NCBI RefSeq assembly: GCF_007197775.1
Contig: NZ_CP041638.1
Span: 2,046,001 to 2,110,000, forward strand
Direction of reading: 5' to 3'
Length of the DNA stretch: 64,000 nucleotides
Source of the DNA: Thalassotalea sp. PS06
GTDB taxonomy: Bacteria; Pseudomonadota; Gammaproteobacteria; Enterobacterales; Alteromonadaceae
Within the stretch, counting starts at the first letter, position 1. The number at the start of each line of letters is the position of its first letter. A model generated the notes under the pieces. The model worked only from the letters and a program-made list of their open reading frames with translations, had not been told where the DNA came from and did not search any database. Below are positions 47,658 through 57,996 of the stretch, piece after piece. Made by a program: the position numbers and the translations under genes.

Positions 47658-48587
47658 ATGATTGTTAATTCCTGCCGTTTTCTTATCTCCGCACTGGTCT
47701 TGAGCGCTTTTATCAGCGGCTGCAAACCGGCACCTTCACCAGAATCCAATGGTGCACCTGCTGAAGATGAAATAAAAACCGAAGCAGCCCCCCAGGCAAT
47801 GCGGACATTACGCGGGGAAATTTGGTATCGGGAAAGAATTATCCTTGCCGATGATATTAATGTAGAAATTTACTTAGAGGACACGGCAAAAATGGATGTA
47901 GCGGCTACGGTAATCGCCAGTACATCATTGAATAACCCGGGTATGCCACCCTGGCCTTTCGAGTTGGAATATGATGACAACCGACTTCAGGAACAGGGCC
48001 GATATACCCTTCGCGTAAGAGTGATGGAAGGTGAGCGTCTGCGGTTTATCAATATGCAGTCAACACCGGCATTTTCTGAAGATGGCAAACCTGTTCGGGT
48101 AATGGTTCAGGCCGTTTCTGCACCAGAGCCTATTCCCGAAAACAATGAAAATAATGGAACCGATAGCGAACCTCTGGGGGCTGCTGTCGTTGGCAAAGAT
48201 GCCTCTAAACTAAGCAATTTGCCACTAAACAGCTCGCAATGGCTATTGGTCGAAATGCTTGGTAATAAAACCACTATCAAAGTGAGTGAAGCTCAAAGCA
48301 ATCTGACCATTGATGACAGTGAGCAACGTATTGGCGGTAATTCTGGGTGTAATCTATTTAATGGGTCATATCAGGTGGACGGCTTTAGGCTGAGTCTTGG
48401 GGGGTTGATATCAACTCGCATGGCTTGCCCGGAAAATATTATGAATATGGAACAAAAATATCTGGATACCCTACAAAAGGTCAGATATTACCAACGCGAT
48501 GAACAGCAACTGCTATTGCTGGATGAAAACAAAAATGAGTTACTAAGGTATGAAGAAAAACCTCAGGCTCCGGATAATTCTGACTAG
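47658..48587 (+). CDS. Lipoprotein combining a YbaY-like and a META (HslJ-like) domain
   Basis: A 309-aa lipoprotein (lipobox FISGC, Cys22). Residues about 50-150 (LRGEIWYRERIILADDINVE, PPWPFELEYDDNRLQEQGRY) match the YbaY/YscW-type domain. Residues about 195-300 (SSQWLLVEMLGNKTTIKV, GGNSGCNLFNGSYQVDG, MACPENIMNMEQKYLDTL) match the META domain of HslJ. E. coli encodes these domains in separate proteins. Likely periplasmic and envelope-related; function unknown. Confidence 0.85.
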   Translation: MIVNSCRFLISALVLSAFISGCKPAPSPESNGAPAEDEIKTEAAPQAMRTLRGEIWYRERIILADDINVEIYLEDTAKMDVAATVIASTSLNNPGMPPWPFELEYDDNRLQEQGRYTLRVRVMEGERLRFINMQSTPAFSEDGKPVRVMVQAVSAPEPIPENNENNGTDSEPLGAAVVGKDASKLSNLPLNSSQWLLVEMLGNKTTIKVSEAQSNLTIDDSEQRIGGNSGCNLFNGSYQVDGFRLSLGGLISTRMACPENIMNMEQKYLDTLQKVRYYQRDEQQLLLLDENKNELLRYEEKPQAPDNSD

Positions 48588-48619
48588 GGATAATGGCCTA
48601 AGGTTTTTAGAACGGCGGA

Positions 48620-48997
48620 TTAGCTCAGAGGCTTTTCTGCCATAATCGATAGCAAGTTTCCGTCTGGATCTCTGACAAACCCCAGCCAGAGTTCATGATC
48701 TGGCATTTTCGCCGTCAGTTGCGGTGCCTGCTCAATTGTAACGTCATGCATACTCAATTCATGCCAATACGCATCGATATCGTCAACCTGATAGTAAACT
48801 GTCGATGTTTTATGATCCTGCTCATTTCCCTGCAATTCCGTAACCATCAACCTTGTATCTCCGGCTTGTAAAAATGCCATTTTCGGTGGCACTTCAAACA
48901 ACAGCTCTAAACCTAGAATGCCAACATAGAAACTAAGTGAAGTTTTTAGATCTGAAACCGCTATGGCTATTTGACCAATTTTTTTAATTTTCGTCAC
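48620..48997 (-). CDS. VOC/glyoxalase superfamily protein
   Basis: A 125-aa single VOC domain: ISVSDLKTSLSFYVGILGL-like start (IAVSDLKTSLSFYVGILGLE) and the C-terminal GFVRDPDGNLLSIMAE typical of the fold. Metal ligands cannot be confidently assigned, and no fosfomycin or lactoylglutathione motif is obvious. Ten bases separate it from the racemase gene, so the two are likely cotranscribed. Confidence 0.85.
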   Translation of the reverse strand: MTKIKKIGQIAIAVSDLKTSLSFYVGILGLELLFEVPPKMAFLQAGDTRLMVTELQGNEQDHKTSTVYYQVDDIDAYWHELSMHDVTIEQAPQLTAKMPDHELWLGFVRDPDGNLLSIMAEKPLS

Positions 48998-49007
48998 GTT
49001 TATCTTC

Positions 49008-49712
49008 CTATTTGCTTTTTGAGCTTAAAGCATAATCAACAGCGGCCTGACAATGCAACGCAGCGGTATCGAGCAAAGGAAGCTCCGTATCCGTCTGTTT
49101 CACTAATAAACCAATTTCAGTACAACCTAAAACAACAGATTGTGCGCCCTGGGCGGCAAGCTTGTCGATAATCGCCAGGTAAACCTCTCGAGAATCGCTG
49201 TTGATCTCTCCTTGCACCAATTCCTGATAAATAATGTCATGGACACTTTGTCTGTCTTCATTATCGGGTATCAGCATTGCAATGGAGAACTTATCCTGTA
49301 TGCGTTGCTTATAAAAATCCTGTTCCATGGTAAATCGTGTGCCCAACAGCCCCGATTTTTTGTGGCTTAGCTGCTGCAAGTATTCGCCAGTTACATCGGC
49401 AATATGGAGCATAGGAATCGAAACCGCAGCCTCAACCTGCTCCGCTACCAAATGCATGGTGTTGGTGCAGATCAAAAACACCTCGGCACCGGCCGCCTCT
49501 AGCTGTTTGGCACAATTGGCTAATAACTGGCCTGCTGTTTGCCAATCACCACTTTGTTGCAATGCTTCAATCTCAGCAAAATCAACACTGACCATGACAA
49601 TTTTAGCGCTGTGAAACCCGCCTAGCTTCTGATTCACTAAGCGATTGATATTTTCATAGTAGCTGCGAGTTGATTCCCAGCTCATACCGCCAATCAAACC
49701 GATGGTTTTCAT
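49008..49712 (-). CDS. Aspartate/glutamate racemase family protein
   Basis: A 234-aa enzyme of the Asp/Glu racemase fold, with MKTIGLIGGMSWESTRSYY at the start and the catalytic cysteine pair in ICTNTMHL and VLGCTEIGLLV. Similar to YgeA-type amino-acid racemases. The ATG at 49712 was chosen because it aligns with the family start; an ATG 9 nt upstream sits directly on the SD. It precedes the VOC gene in the same direction. Confidence 0.9.
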   Translation of the reverse strand: MKTIGLIGGMSWESTRSYYENINRLVNQKLGGFHSAKIVMVSVDFAEIEALQQSGDWQTAGQLLANCAKQLEAAGAEVFLICTNTMHLVAEQVEAAVSIPMLHIADVTGEYLQQLSHKKSGLLGTRFTMEQDFYKQRIQDKFSIAMLIPDNEDRQSVHDIIYQELVQGEINSDSREVYLAIIDKLAAQGAQSVVLGCTEIGLLVKQTDTELPLLDTAALHCQAAVDYALSSKSK

Positions 49713-49731
49713 AAAAAACATCCTTTCCTGA

Positions 49732-51420
49732 TTATGACTTCGCAGCCAATTGTTTAATGCGTTTTACGATTGCCAACAAGCCATTCCCCCTTGATGGACT
49801 CAGATGCTGCATCAGCCCAAGCTCTTCAAATACAGGTTCAAAATCAAGATTCAGTATCTGTTCTGATTTCTGCCCATTTACTAAGGTAAGGATAATGTTT
49901 AATAACCCGCGAATAACTCTGGCATCACTATCGGCAATAAAGGTTAGTGTGCCCTGCTGATGATTTTCAACCTTTAACCAGGCTTCGCTCTCACAACCTG
50001 CAATTAATGTTTGCTCACTGCGCTCAGACTTCGCCATTCGCGGTAACGCTTTGCCGAGCAGCATGATTTCACGATGTTTGGCATCCCAGCCTTTAGCCGC
50101 TGCAAATTTTGCTTTGATATCCTGCCAACTTTTGTTCTCGGTGAGTTCACTGCCACTAATGGCAAGAGCATTGGCAAGTTCTTCAGAAAATTCATCCGCA
50201 CTGCTTTCTCCGGCGATAAATTGACGAATAGCCTCGGAGACAAAGTCTACTTCTTCAAACGTATTGTATGGCGCCAAAGATATACGGACCGAGCCTGGAA
50301 TGTTAAAGTATTGCATTAGCGGCATTGCACAGTGATGACCACTTCGAACCGCAACACCTTGTGAATCAAGGAAAGCGGCCAGATCCTGATGGTGCTCCGA
50401 TGCCAAAGTAAAACTAAAGATAGGTAAATCTGGACAGCCCTTCACTAACCATTGAATATCTTCGATAGTATTGAGTTGTTGCCAGGCGTATTCCACAAGT
50501 TTTTTCTCAAATTTCAGGCTTTGTTGGTACGCTTTAGATTGCAAAAAATCAATACAGGCAGCCATCGCAATAACCCCGGTGATATTTGGCGTTCCCGCTT
50601 CAAACTTATGGGGTAGTTCGTTAAATTCGGTGCGTTCAAAGCTAACATGTTTGATCATTTCACCACCGTATTGATAGGGCGGCATCGACTCTAGCAGAGA
50701 TTTGCGCCCATAAAGTACGCCTAAACCTGCAGGACCAAACATTTTATGGGCAGAGAACACCATAAAGTCCAAATCTAATCGCTGAACATCGATTGGCACA
50801 TGGGCAATGGTTTGCGCGGCATCCAATACGGTCAATGCATTTACCTGTTTAGCCTTACTGAATAACAGCTCGACAGGATTTAGCTTACCAAGTACGTTGG
50901 ATGCGTGATTAATGCAAAGTAACTTAGTTTTTTCATTAATCATCGACAGCGCTTTATCTTCATCGATTCGGCCCTGCTCATCGATCGGAAGAACGACTAA
51001 CTTAGCTTTTTTTCGAAGAGCCAATTGCTGCCAGGGGACGATATTGGCGTGGTGCTCTGCCACAGATATTGCGATTTCATCTCCTGGAAGAATTCCCGAT
51101 GCTAACGAGGAAGAAAGTAAATTAATCGCCTCTGTTGTGCCTTTAGTCCAGATGATTTGTTCTTTACTGGGAGCCTTGATAAAAGCAGCGACTTTTTCCC
51201 GGGCGGTTTCATATAAAGTCGTCGCTTTCGCACTTAAATGATGGGCACCGCGATGAACATTTGCGTTAGTTAACTTGAGTTGTGTCGTAACCGCTTGTAA
51301 CACCGGCAATGGTTTTTGTGTCGTGGCTGCATTGTCAAAGTAAATAAGCGATTTGCCATGGATAAGCTCCTGAAGGATAGGAAATTGTTGACGGAATTCT
51401 GGCAGAGAAAAATCACTCAT
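49732..51420 (-). CDS. SufS-like cysteine desulfurase fused to a SufE domain
   Basis: A 562-aa bifunctional sulfur donor. Residues 1-405 are a group II cysteine desulfurase: PLP Lys226 in VFSAHKMFGP, catalytic Cys364 in RSGHHCAMPLMQ. Residues about 420-562 are a SufE domain with the sulfur-accepting Cys476 in AGCESEAWL. Such fusions channel persulfide within one chain, for [Fe-S] or (via CsdA/CsdE-like action) tcdA-linked pathways. No sufBCD genes occur in the window. ATG at 51420; it lies 10 nt upstream of the racemase gene. Confidence 0.92.
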   Translation of the reverse strand: MSDFSLPEFRQQFPILQELIHGKSLIYFDNAATTQKPLPVLQAVTTQLKLTNANVHRGAHHLSAKATTLYETAREKVAAFIKAPSKEQIIWTKGTTEAINLLSSSLASGILPGDEIAISVAEHHANIVPWQQLALRKKAKLVVLPIDEQGRIDEDKALSMINEKTKLLCINHASNVLGKLNPVELLFSKAKQVNALTVLDAAQTIAHVPIDVQRLDLDFMVFSAHKMFGPAGLGVLYGRKSLLESMPPYQYGGEMIKHVSFERTEFNELPHKFEAGTPNITGVIAMAACIDFLQSKAYQQSLKFEKKLVEYAWQQLNTIEDIQWLVKGCPDLPIFSFTLASEHHQDLAAFLDSQGVAVRSGHHCAMPLMQYFNIPGSVRISLAPYNTFEEVDFVSEAIRQFIAGESSADEFSEELANALAISGSELTENKSWQDIKAKFAAAKGWDAKHREIMLLGKALPRMAKSERSEQTLIAGCESEAWLKVENHQQGTLTFIADSDARVIRGLLNIILTLVNGQKSEQILNLDFEPVFEELGLMQHLSPSRGNGLLAIVKRIKQLAAKS

Positions 51421-51577
51421 ATTGATACATTAAAAACCCAGTTTTTTACTTGGTTGCAAATTATACCCCAAGAAGATCAATTTTCTTGGCAACTAATCAG
51501 GATTTTTTACACATTAATCAGCAAAAAGCCCGATACAGGTCTATAACTAATAGTGTAAACAAGCTAGAGACATAACA

Positions 51578-51847
51578 ATGACGATTTTTTCCTGGTTCAA
51601 TCAAAATAAAACCACACAAATCAGTGATTCAAACAATGCTAGCACAGGGAATCGGTTGTCTAAGGATAACCTCATACCACTAAATAAACGTGGTAAATCC
51701 ATGTGGCCTGTTGCCAAAGTCCGACTGACTCAGCCTGCGACTTTAAGTAACGAAGCAAAGCCTGCGGATTCCGTATCGGTGGTAACCGACATCTCCGACA
51801 GGATCGATTCCGATCTGGTCGGCGAGAAATACGTTATCAACGACTAA
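51578..51847 (+). CDS. Hypothetical 89-aa protein
   Basis: An 89-aa hydrophilic product (MTIFSWFNQN start, SMWPVAKVRLTQPAT in the middle) with no domain recognised and no transmembrane segment. The ATG is preceded by AGAGA, a moderate SD. It stands alone between the SufS-SufE and metallopeptidase genes. It may be a real small protein but has little support. Confidence 0.5.
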   Translation: MTIFSWFNQNKTTQISDSNNASTGNRLSKDNLIPLNKRGKSMWPVAKVRLTQPATLSNEAKPADSVSVVTDISDRIDSDLVGEKYVIND

Positions 51848-51869
51848 TTCGTTATCAGGATTTGTAGCT

Positions 51870-53287
51870 CTAAATGACTGGAGGTCTTTGCATGGCAAAG
51901 CGTCCCGGATTGAGTGCATGAATTCTTTGATACACTTCAGATAGTTGCAGACTGTTGTAACGTAGCAAGCCCCAAGCTTGTTGCGGTTTGTAACTCATGC
52001 GATTTTGCTTATCGCAGGTTTGAGAGGCAAACACCCCTACCTCATCGGAAAATGCCTCTGGCGTGCCCAATACCCGCTTACCCGCCTCTATCTTCGTTAT
52101 CGGCGTGGTGTTCTTGATTAACGAGCCCCAGGGAAGCTTTGCAAGCACCAAAGCTCGTGCCTGTTGCTCACTGCTGAAAAAAGTCCTTGGCAGGCTATCG
52201 ACGACAATATTCTTTGCTACCGCTGTTAATTCATTTACCTGACACACCTGATGATTAGCAGGTAACGGATACTCATCAATAAAACCAATCAAATGCATCA
52301 GTTCATGTTTGAGAATCGCCGCATCATCAGCACCGTCTAAATACAAGATGCCATGGTTTACATTTGCATTGCCTTTGTCAGTAATCACACCAATATAATC
52401 GTTTCGCTCAGCCTCGATGGTTGCGATGATTTGTTGTGGCTGACAAACAATTCTTGCTGATTCATGAACCCGACACCCTAGTTTTGTTTCTGGAATGTAT
52501 TGTGGCTTTGAAAAACAAAATTCATTATCAAAAAAACTTGTTGTCTTACCTCGTCGATAAGTAATTCAGCGCGTTGCAATGCTTCAAGATCCCCTGCGTA
52601 AAATCCAACGCTGGTATTACAGACTTGTTTTCCTGCGGCTAAACGACTCCCCCTCGAATCGCTTTCAATATTTTTGTTAGTGATAACGGATGCGGAATTG
52701 ACCGTGCTTTGCCAATACTGAATTATTGCAAATCGCTGCACTTGATTAATTATAGGGTGATTGGAATTTTGTTTTGATAGCTGTTTATATGCTTCTAAGA
52801 CATCCCGACCATTCTCTTGCGCCAGCGCCAGGCGCAGACGAATCTCCCAATAGAATTCAGGCTGTTCTCGCAACTGTTCAATAAGAGTTTCAGCTTGTTC
52901 ATACTCTTTGTTATCTATTAACGCCAACGCCTGAGCATAAACGGCAGGTCCATAGCCAAGTTTAATGGCCTTTTGTAACCACAAGTTTGCCTGATGTTGT
53001 TTGTTTGTCCTGATAAAGTGTTGAGATAAAGTAAATGACACATCAGCGAACTCAGGAGCTAGCTTTCGCCCGAGTTTTAGCCAGGGCTTTGAACCTGGTT
53101 CTAGTTCATAAAACCGGGCTTTAAGTGCGATTGGACGGTCTAATTTTACACCGATATCACGTAATTGAGGTTGATTGGGAAATTGCGTTAAGGCGAGGTC
53201 TACCGGTTTATTAAGCAACCAAGGATTTAACACCACCACAAGGGTGGCAATCAAGATGCTGCAGATGATGGACAGAAAGACTTTCAA
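51870..53287 (-). pseudogene. TPR-containing membrane-anchored metallopeptidase gene split by a homopolymer frameshift
   Basis: Two minus-strand frames read as one protein. The first (from 53287) has an N-terminal membrane anchor (about 4-24) and Sel1/TPR-type helices (about 70-180), and ends out of frame at 52478. If one T is added to the T7 run at 52530-52536, translation continues FDNEFCFSKPQYIPETKLG into the second frame (to 51870), which carries KHELMHLIGFIDEY, an HExxHxxGxxDE zinc-peptidase-like motif. The intact protein would be about 470 aa. Whether the gap is biological or a sequencing error is open. Confidence 0.75.
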
Positions 53288-53383
53288 ATCTGGTGGCTCG
53301 ACAAATTTTTTTACCGTTTCAAGCCTATCAGATACGCATCAGGACAGTAAACACCAAAGTCACTGCCCTATTGCTCTGGAACC

Positions 53384-54307
53384 TTATTCCTCAGCAGGAA
53401 GTTGCTCCGCCCTATCCTCTGGTTCAGCCAGGCTTACATTCAATAAATCTAACTCGAGTTTCGCGTATCTATGCTCAATAAACTCGTACACGTTGGTCCC
53501 CAGAGCCAGTTTAAAATAGTTTGCCGAATTATTCGGTAATTCCAGGATTTGGTTGTATTTACCCAAATAGAAATATCCTTCACACAGGCGGTCGGTTAAT
53601 TCTTTATTGCTGGTTACACCTATGGTTAATTCATCGATAAACTCTGCTTCACTCATACCGCCCAAAAACAAGCGTAAAATGTTATTCGCCCAGCTGTTAT
53701 GGGGCAAGCTATCGTAATTGTCCTGTAGGTTCTTTTTCGCAAGTTCAGGATCGATTTCATATTCCACAAGGTAAAGCCAGACCATGCGGTATGGGTCGAA
53801 TTGTTCCTGTAATTGAAATTTTTGGATGTCAGCTACCGCCATTTCCGGGCGGCCGCCATAGTACAGGGCTATGCCTCGATTGAGATAGGCATATTGATGC
53901 TGTGGCTCAAGTTCGATAGCGGAATCGAAAGCTTCATAGGCGAGATTGAATTCCTGACGCTGCGTGTGGTGAATCCCCATAAAGTTATAGGCATCGACGA
54001 GATCAGGTTGTAAACGTAAGGCTCGCTGGAAATCAAAACTTGCTAAAGACCGTAAGCCGACACTGTCGAAAATAACGCCTCTGTCATAAAACAGTTTTGC
54101 CCGTTGCTCTTCGGTAACTTCAACACGCTGAATAATTTCCGAAAGTCGAGCTAACGCTAATTCACTTTGTGGATTAATCGGCATGGGTTCGGCAATAACC
54201 AGATTAGAGATTCCCTGCGAAGAACCTGACGTCGTTGTACAACCTTGTGACATGGCTAGCAGCAAGCATAGAACCGAAGCTACTGAGCGACGAGAAAAAA
54301 GATTCAA
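53384..54307 (-). CDS. nlpI: TPR lipoprotein NlpI
   Basis: NlpI is an outer-membrane lipoprotein adaptor that, in E. coli, brings Prc protease to the endopeptidase MepS and organises peptidoglycan synthesis. The 307-aa product (E. coli 294) has lipobox AMSQGC (Cys23) and TPRs at about 60-180 (FYDRGVIFDSVGLRSLASFD, AYNFMGIHHTQRQEFNLAYE, AYLNRGIALYYGGRPEMAV). It lies immediately downstream of pnp, the same order as in E. coli. Confidence 0.9.
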   Translation of the reverse strand: MNLFSRRSVASVLCLLLAMSQGCTTTSGSSQGISNLVIAEPMPINPQSELALARLSEIIQRVEVTEEQRAKLFYDRGVIFDSVGLRSLASFDFQRALRLQPDLVDAYNFMGIHHTQRQEFNLAYEAFDSAIELEPQHQYAYLNRGIALYYGGRPEMAVADIQKFQLQEQFDPYRMVWLYLVEYEIDPELAKKNLQDNYDSLPHNSWANNILRLFLGGMSEAEFIDELTIGVTSNKELTDRLCEGYFYLGKYNQILELPNNSANYFKLALGTNVYEFIEHRYAKLELDLLNVSLAEPEDRAEQLPAEE

Positions 54308-54351
54308 AATTTACCTAACCCAACACTTTTAACATAATCATTACATTATAT

Positions 54352-54380
54352 AAAAAAGGGAGCTAAACAGCTCCCTTTTT
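54352..54380 (-). terminator. Rho-independent terminator after pnp
   Basis: AAAAAGGGAGCT / AGCTCCCTTTTT stem with AAAC loop; T-runs on both strands, so it may end pnp transcription before nlpI. Confidence 0.8.
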
Positions 54381-54405
54381 CTAACAAAATTAATTGTTTG
54401 TTATG

Positions 54406-56526
54406 TTACTCTTCTGAAGCTTGTGCTTCTTCAGACTTTTCAACCGCTTCTTTCATGCTCAGACGAACACGACCCTGACGGTCTACTTCAAGAACTTTAA
54501 CGGTTACTTCCTGGCCTTCACTTAGGAAGTCAGTCACGTTGTTTACACGCTCTTCAGAGATCTGAGAGATGTGAACAAGACCATCTTTACCTGGAAGTAC
54601 ATTAACAAACGCACCGAAATCAACGATACGAACAACTTTACCGGTGTAGATAGAACCCACTTCGATTTCAGCGGTTAGAGCTTTAATGCGGTTAATTGCA
54701 TCTTCTGCCTGCTTACCGTCAGTAGCTGCAATCTTAACCGTACCGTCGTCTTCGATTTCAATCGTAGTGCCGGTTTCTTCAGTAAGTTGACGGATAGTTG
54801 CGCCACCTTTACCGATAACGTCACGGATCTTGTCAGAGTTGATCTTCATGGTGTGAATGCGTGGTGCAAACTGAGAGATATCGTCACGGTGTGAGTTAAT
54901 CGCTTCGTCCATTACGCTAAGGATATGGATACGTGCACCTTTGGCCTGGTTAAGAGCCGTTTGCATGATTTCTTTGGTGATACCTTCAATCTTGATATCC
55001 ATCTGCAATGCAGTGATACCATTAGATGTACCAGCAACTTTAAAGTCCATGTCACCCAAGTGATCTTCATCACCTAAGATGTCAGAAAGTACAACGTGGT
55101 TGTCGCCTTCTTTAACCAGACCCATTGCGATACCAGCAACAGAATCTTTAATTGGAACACCAGCATCCATAAGGGCCAGAGATGTACCACATACAGATGC
55201 CATTGAAGAAGAACCATTTGATTCAGTGATTTCCGATACGACACGAACCGAATACGGGAATTCTTCGATAGTAGGCATAACAGCCAGGATACCACGCTTC
55301 GCCAAACGACCGTGACCGATTTCACGACGCTTAGGAGAACCGATAAAACCTGTCTCGCCAACACAGTATGGAGGGAAGTTGTAGTGCAACATGAAGTTGT
55401 CAGTCTTCTCGCCAAGGATGGTTTCAACACGCTGAGCATCACGCTGCGTACCTAAGGTAGCTGTAACTAGCGCCTGAGTTTCACCACGGGTGAACACTGC
55501 AGAACCGTGAGTACGTGGAAGTACACCTGTCATTACGTCCAGAGCACGGATCATTTCCGGATCACGACCATCGATACGAGGAGCACCAGAGGTGATACGT
55601 TCACGAACGATCTTCTTCTCTAGATCGTGAATAAGGTCTTTTGCTTCGCCTTCATCTAAAGTTTCATCTTCGCCAAGACCGGCATTTAACTGCTCGATAA
55701 CCTTAGATTTGATTTCGCCGATAGTTTCATAACGCTTGGCTTTTTCAGTGATTTGGTACGCTTCTGTAATATCAGCAGTCGCTAATTCAGCGATTTTCGC
55801 AACAAGTGCTTCGTTCTTCGCTGGCGCTTCCCATTCCCATGCAGGAGTGTTTACTTCAGCGGCAAATTCTTTAATCGCGTTTATCGCTTTTTGCGACTCT
55901 TCGTGGCCATATACAACCGCGCCTAGCATCACTTCTTCAGATAGTACTTCAGCTTCTGATTCAACCATAAGTACGGCAGATTCAGTACCAGCAACTACAA
56001 GGTCAAGTTTACTTTCAGCAAGCTCAGCCTGAAGTGGGTTTAATACGTATTTGTCGTTGATGTAACCAACGCGAGCCGCACCGATAGGACCACTGAACGG
56101 AATGCCAGAGATAGCAAGAGCCGCAGAAGTACCTAACAATGAGATGATATCAGGGGCGATTTCTGGGTTAGCAGAAACAACCGTGATAATCACTTGTACT
56201 TCGTTTGTGAAACCTTCCGGGAATAGAGGGCGGATTGGGCGATCGATTAATCGTGCGGTAAGTGTTTCTTCTTCAGAAGGACGACCTTCACGCTTGAAGA
56301 AACCGCCTGGGATTTTACCCGCGGCATAAGTTTTTTCTTGGTAATTAACAGTTAGTGGGAAAAAATCCTGGCCAGGAACGGCTTCTTTTTTACCAACAAC
56401 TGATACTAGTACGCTCGTATCATCCATGCTTGCCATGACAGCGGCGGTTGCTTGACGAGCAATAACTCCAGTTTCAAGAGTTACTTTATGCTGTCCGAAT
56501 TCAAATGTTTTAGTAATCGGAGTCAC
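54406..56526 (-). CDS. pnp: Polyribonucleotide nucleotidyltransferase (PNPase)
   Basis: PNPase is a phosphorolytic 3'-5' exoribonuclease and degradosome component. The 706-aa product has two RNase PH domains (about 1-230 and 315-550), a KH domain (about 555-615, [18 protein letters not shown]) and an S1 domain (about 620-690, [19 protein letters not shown]). The start is GTG at 56526, where AAGGA with a 7-base spacer precedes it; an ATG 27 nt upstream has no SD. E. coli PNPase is 711 aa. Unlike E. coli, rpsO is not directly upstream. Confidence 0.96.
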   Translation of the reverse strand: MTPITKTFEFGQHKVTLETGVIARQATAAVMASMDDTSVLVSVVGKKEAVPGQDFFPLTVNYQEKTYAAGKIPGGFFKREGRPSEEETLTARLIDRPIRPLFPEGFTNEVQVIITVVSANPEIAPDIISLLGTSAALAISGIPFSGPIGAARVGYINDKYVLNPLQAELAESKLDLVVAGTESAVLMVESEAEVLSEEVMLGAVVYGHEESQKAINAIKEFAAEVNTPAWEWEAPAKNEALVAKIAELATADITEAYQITEKAKRYETIGEIKSKVIEQLNAGLGEDETLDEGEAKDLIHDLEKKIVRERITSGAPRIDGRDPEMIRALDVMTGVLPRTHGSAVFTRGETQALVTATLGTQRDAQRVETILGEKTDNFMLHYNFPPYCVGETGFIGSPKRREIGHGRLAKRGILAVMPTIEEFPYSVRVVSEITESNGSSSMASVCGTSLALMDAGVPIKDSVAGIAMGLVKEGDNHVVLSDILGDEDHLGDMDFKVAGTSNGITALQMDIKIEGITKEIMQTALNQAKGARIHILSVMDEAINSHRDDISQFAPRIHTMKINSDKIRDVIGKGGATIRQLTEETGTTIEIEDDGTVKIAATDGKQAEDAINRIKALTAEIEVGSIYTGKVVRIVDFGAFVNVLPGKDGLVHISQISEERVNNVTDFLSEGQEVTVKVLEVDRQGRVRLSMKEAVEKSEEAQASEE

Positions 56527-56658
56527 TTTCTTTTCCTTATCTTTTAATACCATCTGGTATTAGGTATGTATTTTCATATATTAATTCGAGGCTAATTATA
56601 CGCACTTAAATCGTGAAAGCCAGCAAAAGAAAATGAAGGTTTAAAGTCGATTTGGTTA

Positions 56659-56933
56659 ATACCAATCACACTAAGTTTGTGCACAACTCAGAGTTAGGGC
56701 CGAGGTTCAGTTACAACATAGATTTTATTGATATAGTCATTCTATATTAATGAAATATAGGGCAGTAAATGGGACTCTCACTAACTCCCTTCGGGTGAGT
56801 TTTAAAGGCGTTTATCCTGCGTTACTGATTTTGGCTAATTTTGAGAGCGGAATAACCATTCTCTGCAATCAAAGCCTTGTCTAAAAGCCTTTAAATTCTC
56901 ACTGAGTGAGCAATAATTTAATGTGATTGGTAT
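56659..56933. mobile_element. MITE-like element, copy D (275 bp), upstream of pnp
   Basis: Ends ATACCAATCACACTA / TAATGTGATTGGTAT; same orientation as copy A and nearly the same interior, with about 10 extra bases (TTTGGCTAATTTTGAGAGCG). It lies between pnp and the dienelactone hydrolase gene, and its right end followed by AAT again gives TGGTATAAT. Confidence 0.88.
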
Positions 56934-56971
56934 AATTGCAACAGGTTTGTGGTTGTATTGTAGGATTTAGT

Positions 56972-57009
56972 AAAAATGGGGTCAGAACTTCCTTTCTGCC
57001 CCCATTTTT
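56972..57009 (-). terminator. Terminator-like inverted repeat after the dienelactone hydrolase gene
   Basis: AAAAATGGGG ... CCCCATTTTT forms a 10-bp stem with an 18-base loop, directly after the gene on the minus strand. The GGGGTCAGA text in it resembles the hairpin at 58457-58500. Confidence 0.7.
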
Positions 57010-57021
57010 ACTAACGATTAG

Positions 57022-57936
57022 TTATGCACTTAAATGCTTGTTGAAAAAGTCGAGCGTGCGCTGCCAGGAGAGTTCTGCGGCTTTCTCGTCATAGCGTGAG
57101 GTAGAGTCGTTATGAAAACCGTGATTCGCACCTTTGTACATATGCATGGTGTATTCTGCATCGATGGATTTCAGATCCTCTTCATATTCTGGCCAGCTGG
57201 CATTAACCCGCTTATCCAGTTCCGCTAATTGGATCTGCAATGGTGCTTTAATATTTTTTCGCAGCTCTTTTAAGGCCGGAGTACCGTAATATGGAACACC
57301 AGCATTTAGCGAGTCGCCTATTGTCGCTGCCAACATATTGACGATATAACCGCCAAAACAAAAACCTACCGCGCCTAATTTGCCATTGCCCAATTCATGA
57401 TTCTTTAAAAAATCGGCTGCGGCAATAAAGTCCTGCTCGATTTTCGCTCTATCCATCGAACGTTGCATGCTCCGGCCTTCATCATCGTTTCCCGGATATC
57501 CGCCGAGTGGAAATAGCGCATCGGGTGCCAGGGCAATAAAACCGGCTTGCGCCAAACGGCGAGCTACGTCTTTTACATAAGGGTTTAAGCCACGGTTCTC
57601 ATGGATAACCAATACCACAGGTGCTTTGCCTTCAATATTTGTTGGCGTCACCAGATAGCCTTGCCCTTCCCCATGACCTTTTGGTGACGGGAATTTCTGA
57701 TAGGTTGCTTTGATATCAGGATCGTTGAAGGAAACTTGCTCGGCTTTAGCGTAATTCGGTAATAACGAAGATGTCAGAACACTCATGGTTAAACCGGCGA
57801 TAGCCAAGCCCGATAAACGGGTTAAAAATGTGCGACGGTCAATAAGCCCATGGGCATATTCGTCGTACCAATCAAAGGCTTCCTGAGGAATTTTATGCTG
57901 TAAATTTTCTATTGCAGGTTTATTTTCATTATTCAT
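57022..57936 (-). CDS. Dienelactone hydrolase family protein with N-terminal signal
   Basis: A 304-aa alpha/beta hydrolase. The N-terminal 66 residues contain an RRTFLTRLSGLAIAGLTMSV segment, similar to a twin-arginine signal, followed by the DLH domain: VVLVIHENRGLNPYVKDVAR, the nucleophile elbow GFCFGGYIV with Cys, and C-terminal Asp and His (GANHGFHND). Probably exported; substrate unknown. It lies between rpsO and pnp in a stretch that is normally contiguous. Confidence 0.85.
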   Translation of the reverse strand: MNNENKPAIENLQHKIPQEAFDWYDEYAHGLIDRRTFLTRLSGLAIAGLTMSVLTSSLLPNYAKAEQVSFNDPDIKATYQKFPSPKGHGEGQGYLVTPTNIEGKAPVVLVIHENRGLNPYVKDVARRLAQAGFIALAPDALFPLGGYPGNDDEGRSMQRSMDRAKIEQDFIAAADFLKNHELGNGKLGAVGFCFGGYIVNMLAATIGDSLNAGVPYYGTPALKELRKNIKAPLQIQLAELDKRVNASWPEYEEDLKSIDAEYTMHMYKGANHGFHNDSTSRYDEKAAELSWQRTLDFFNKHLSA

Positions 57937-57996
57937 ATTATTACCCGAATGTGTTGTTATATGGTGTTGTTATTTGTTTATTATGCAGTGTTCTGA

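Noticed and set aside
51316..51546. 76-aa plus-strand frame near the SufS-SufE start
   Set aside because: It lies mostly antisense to the desulfurase gene and has no ribosome binding site or recognisable domain.
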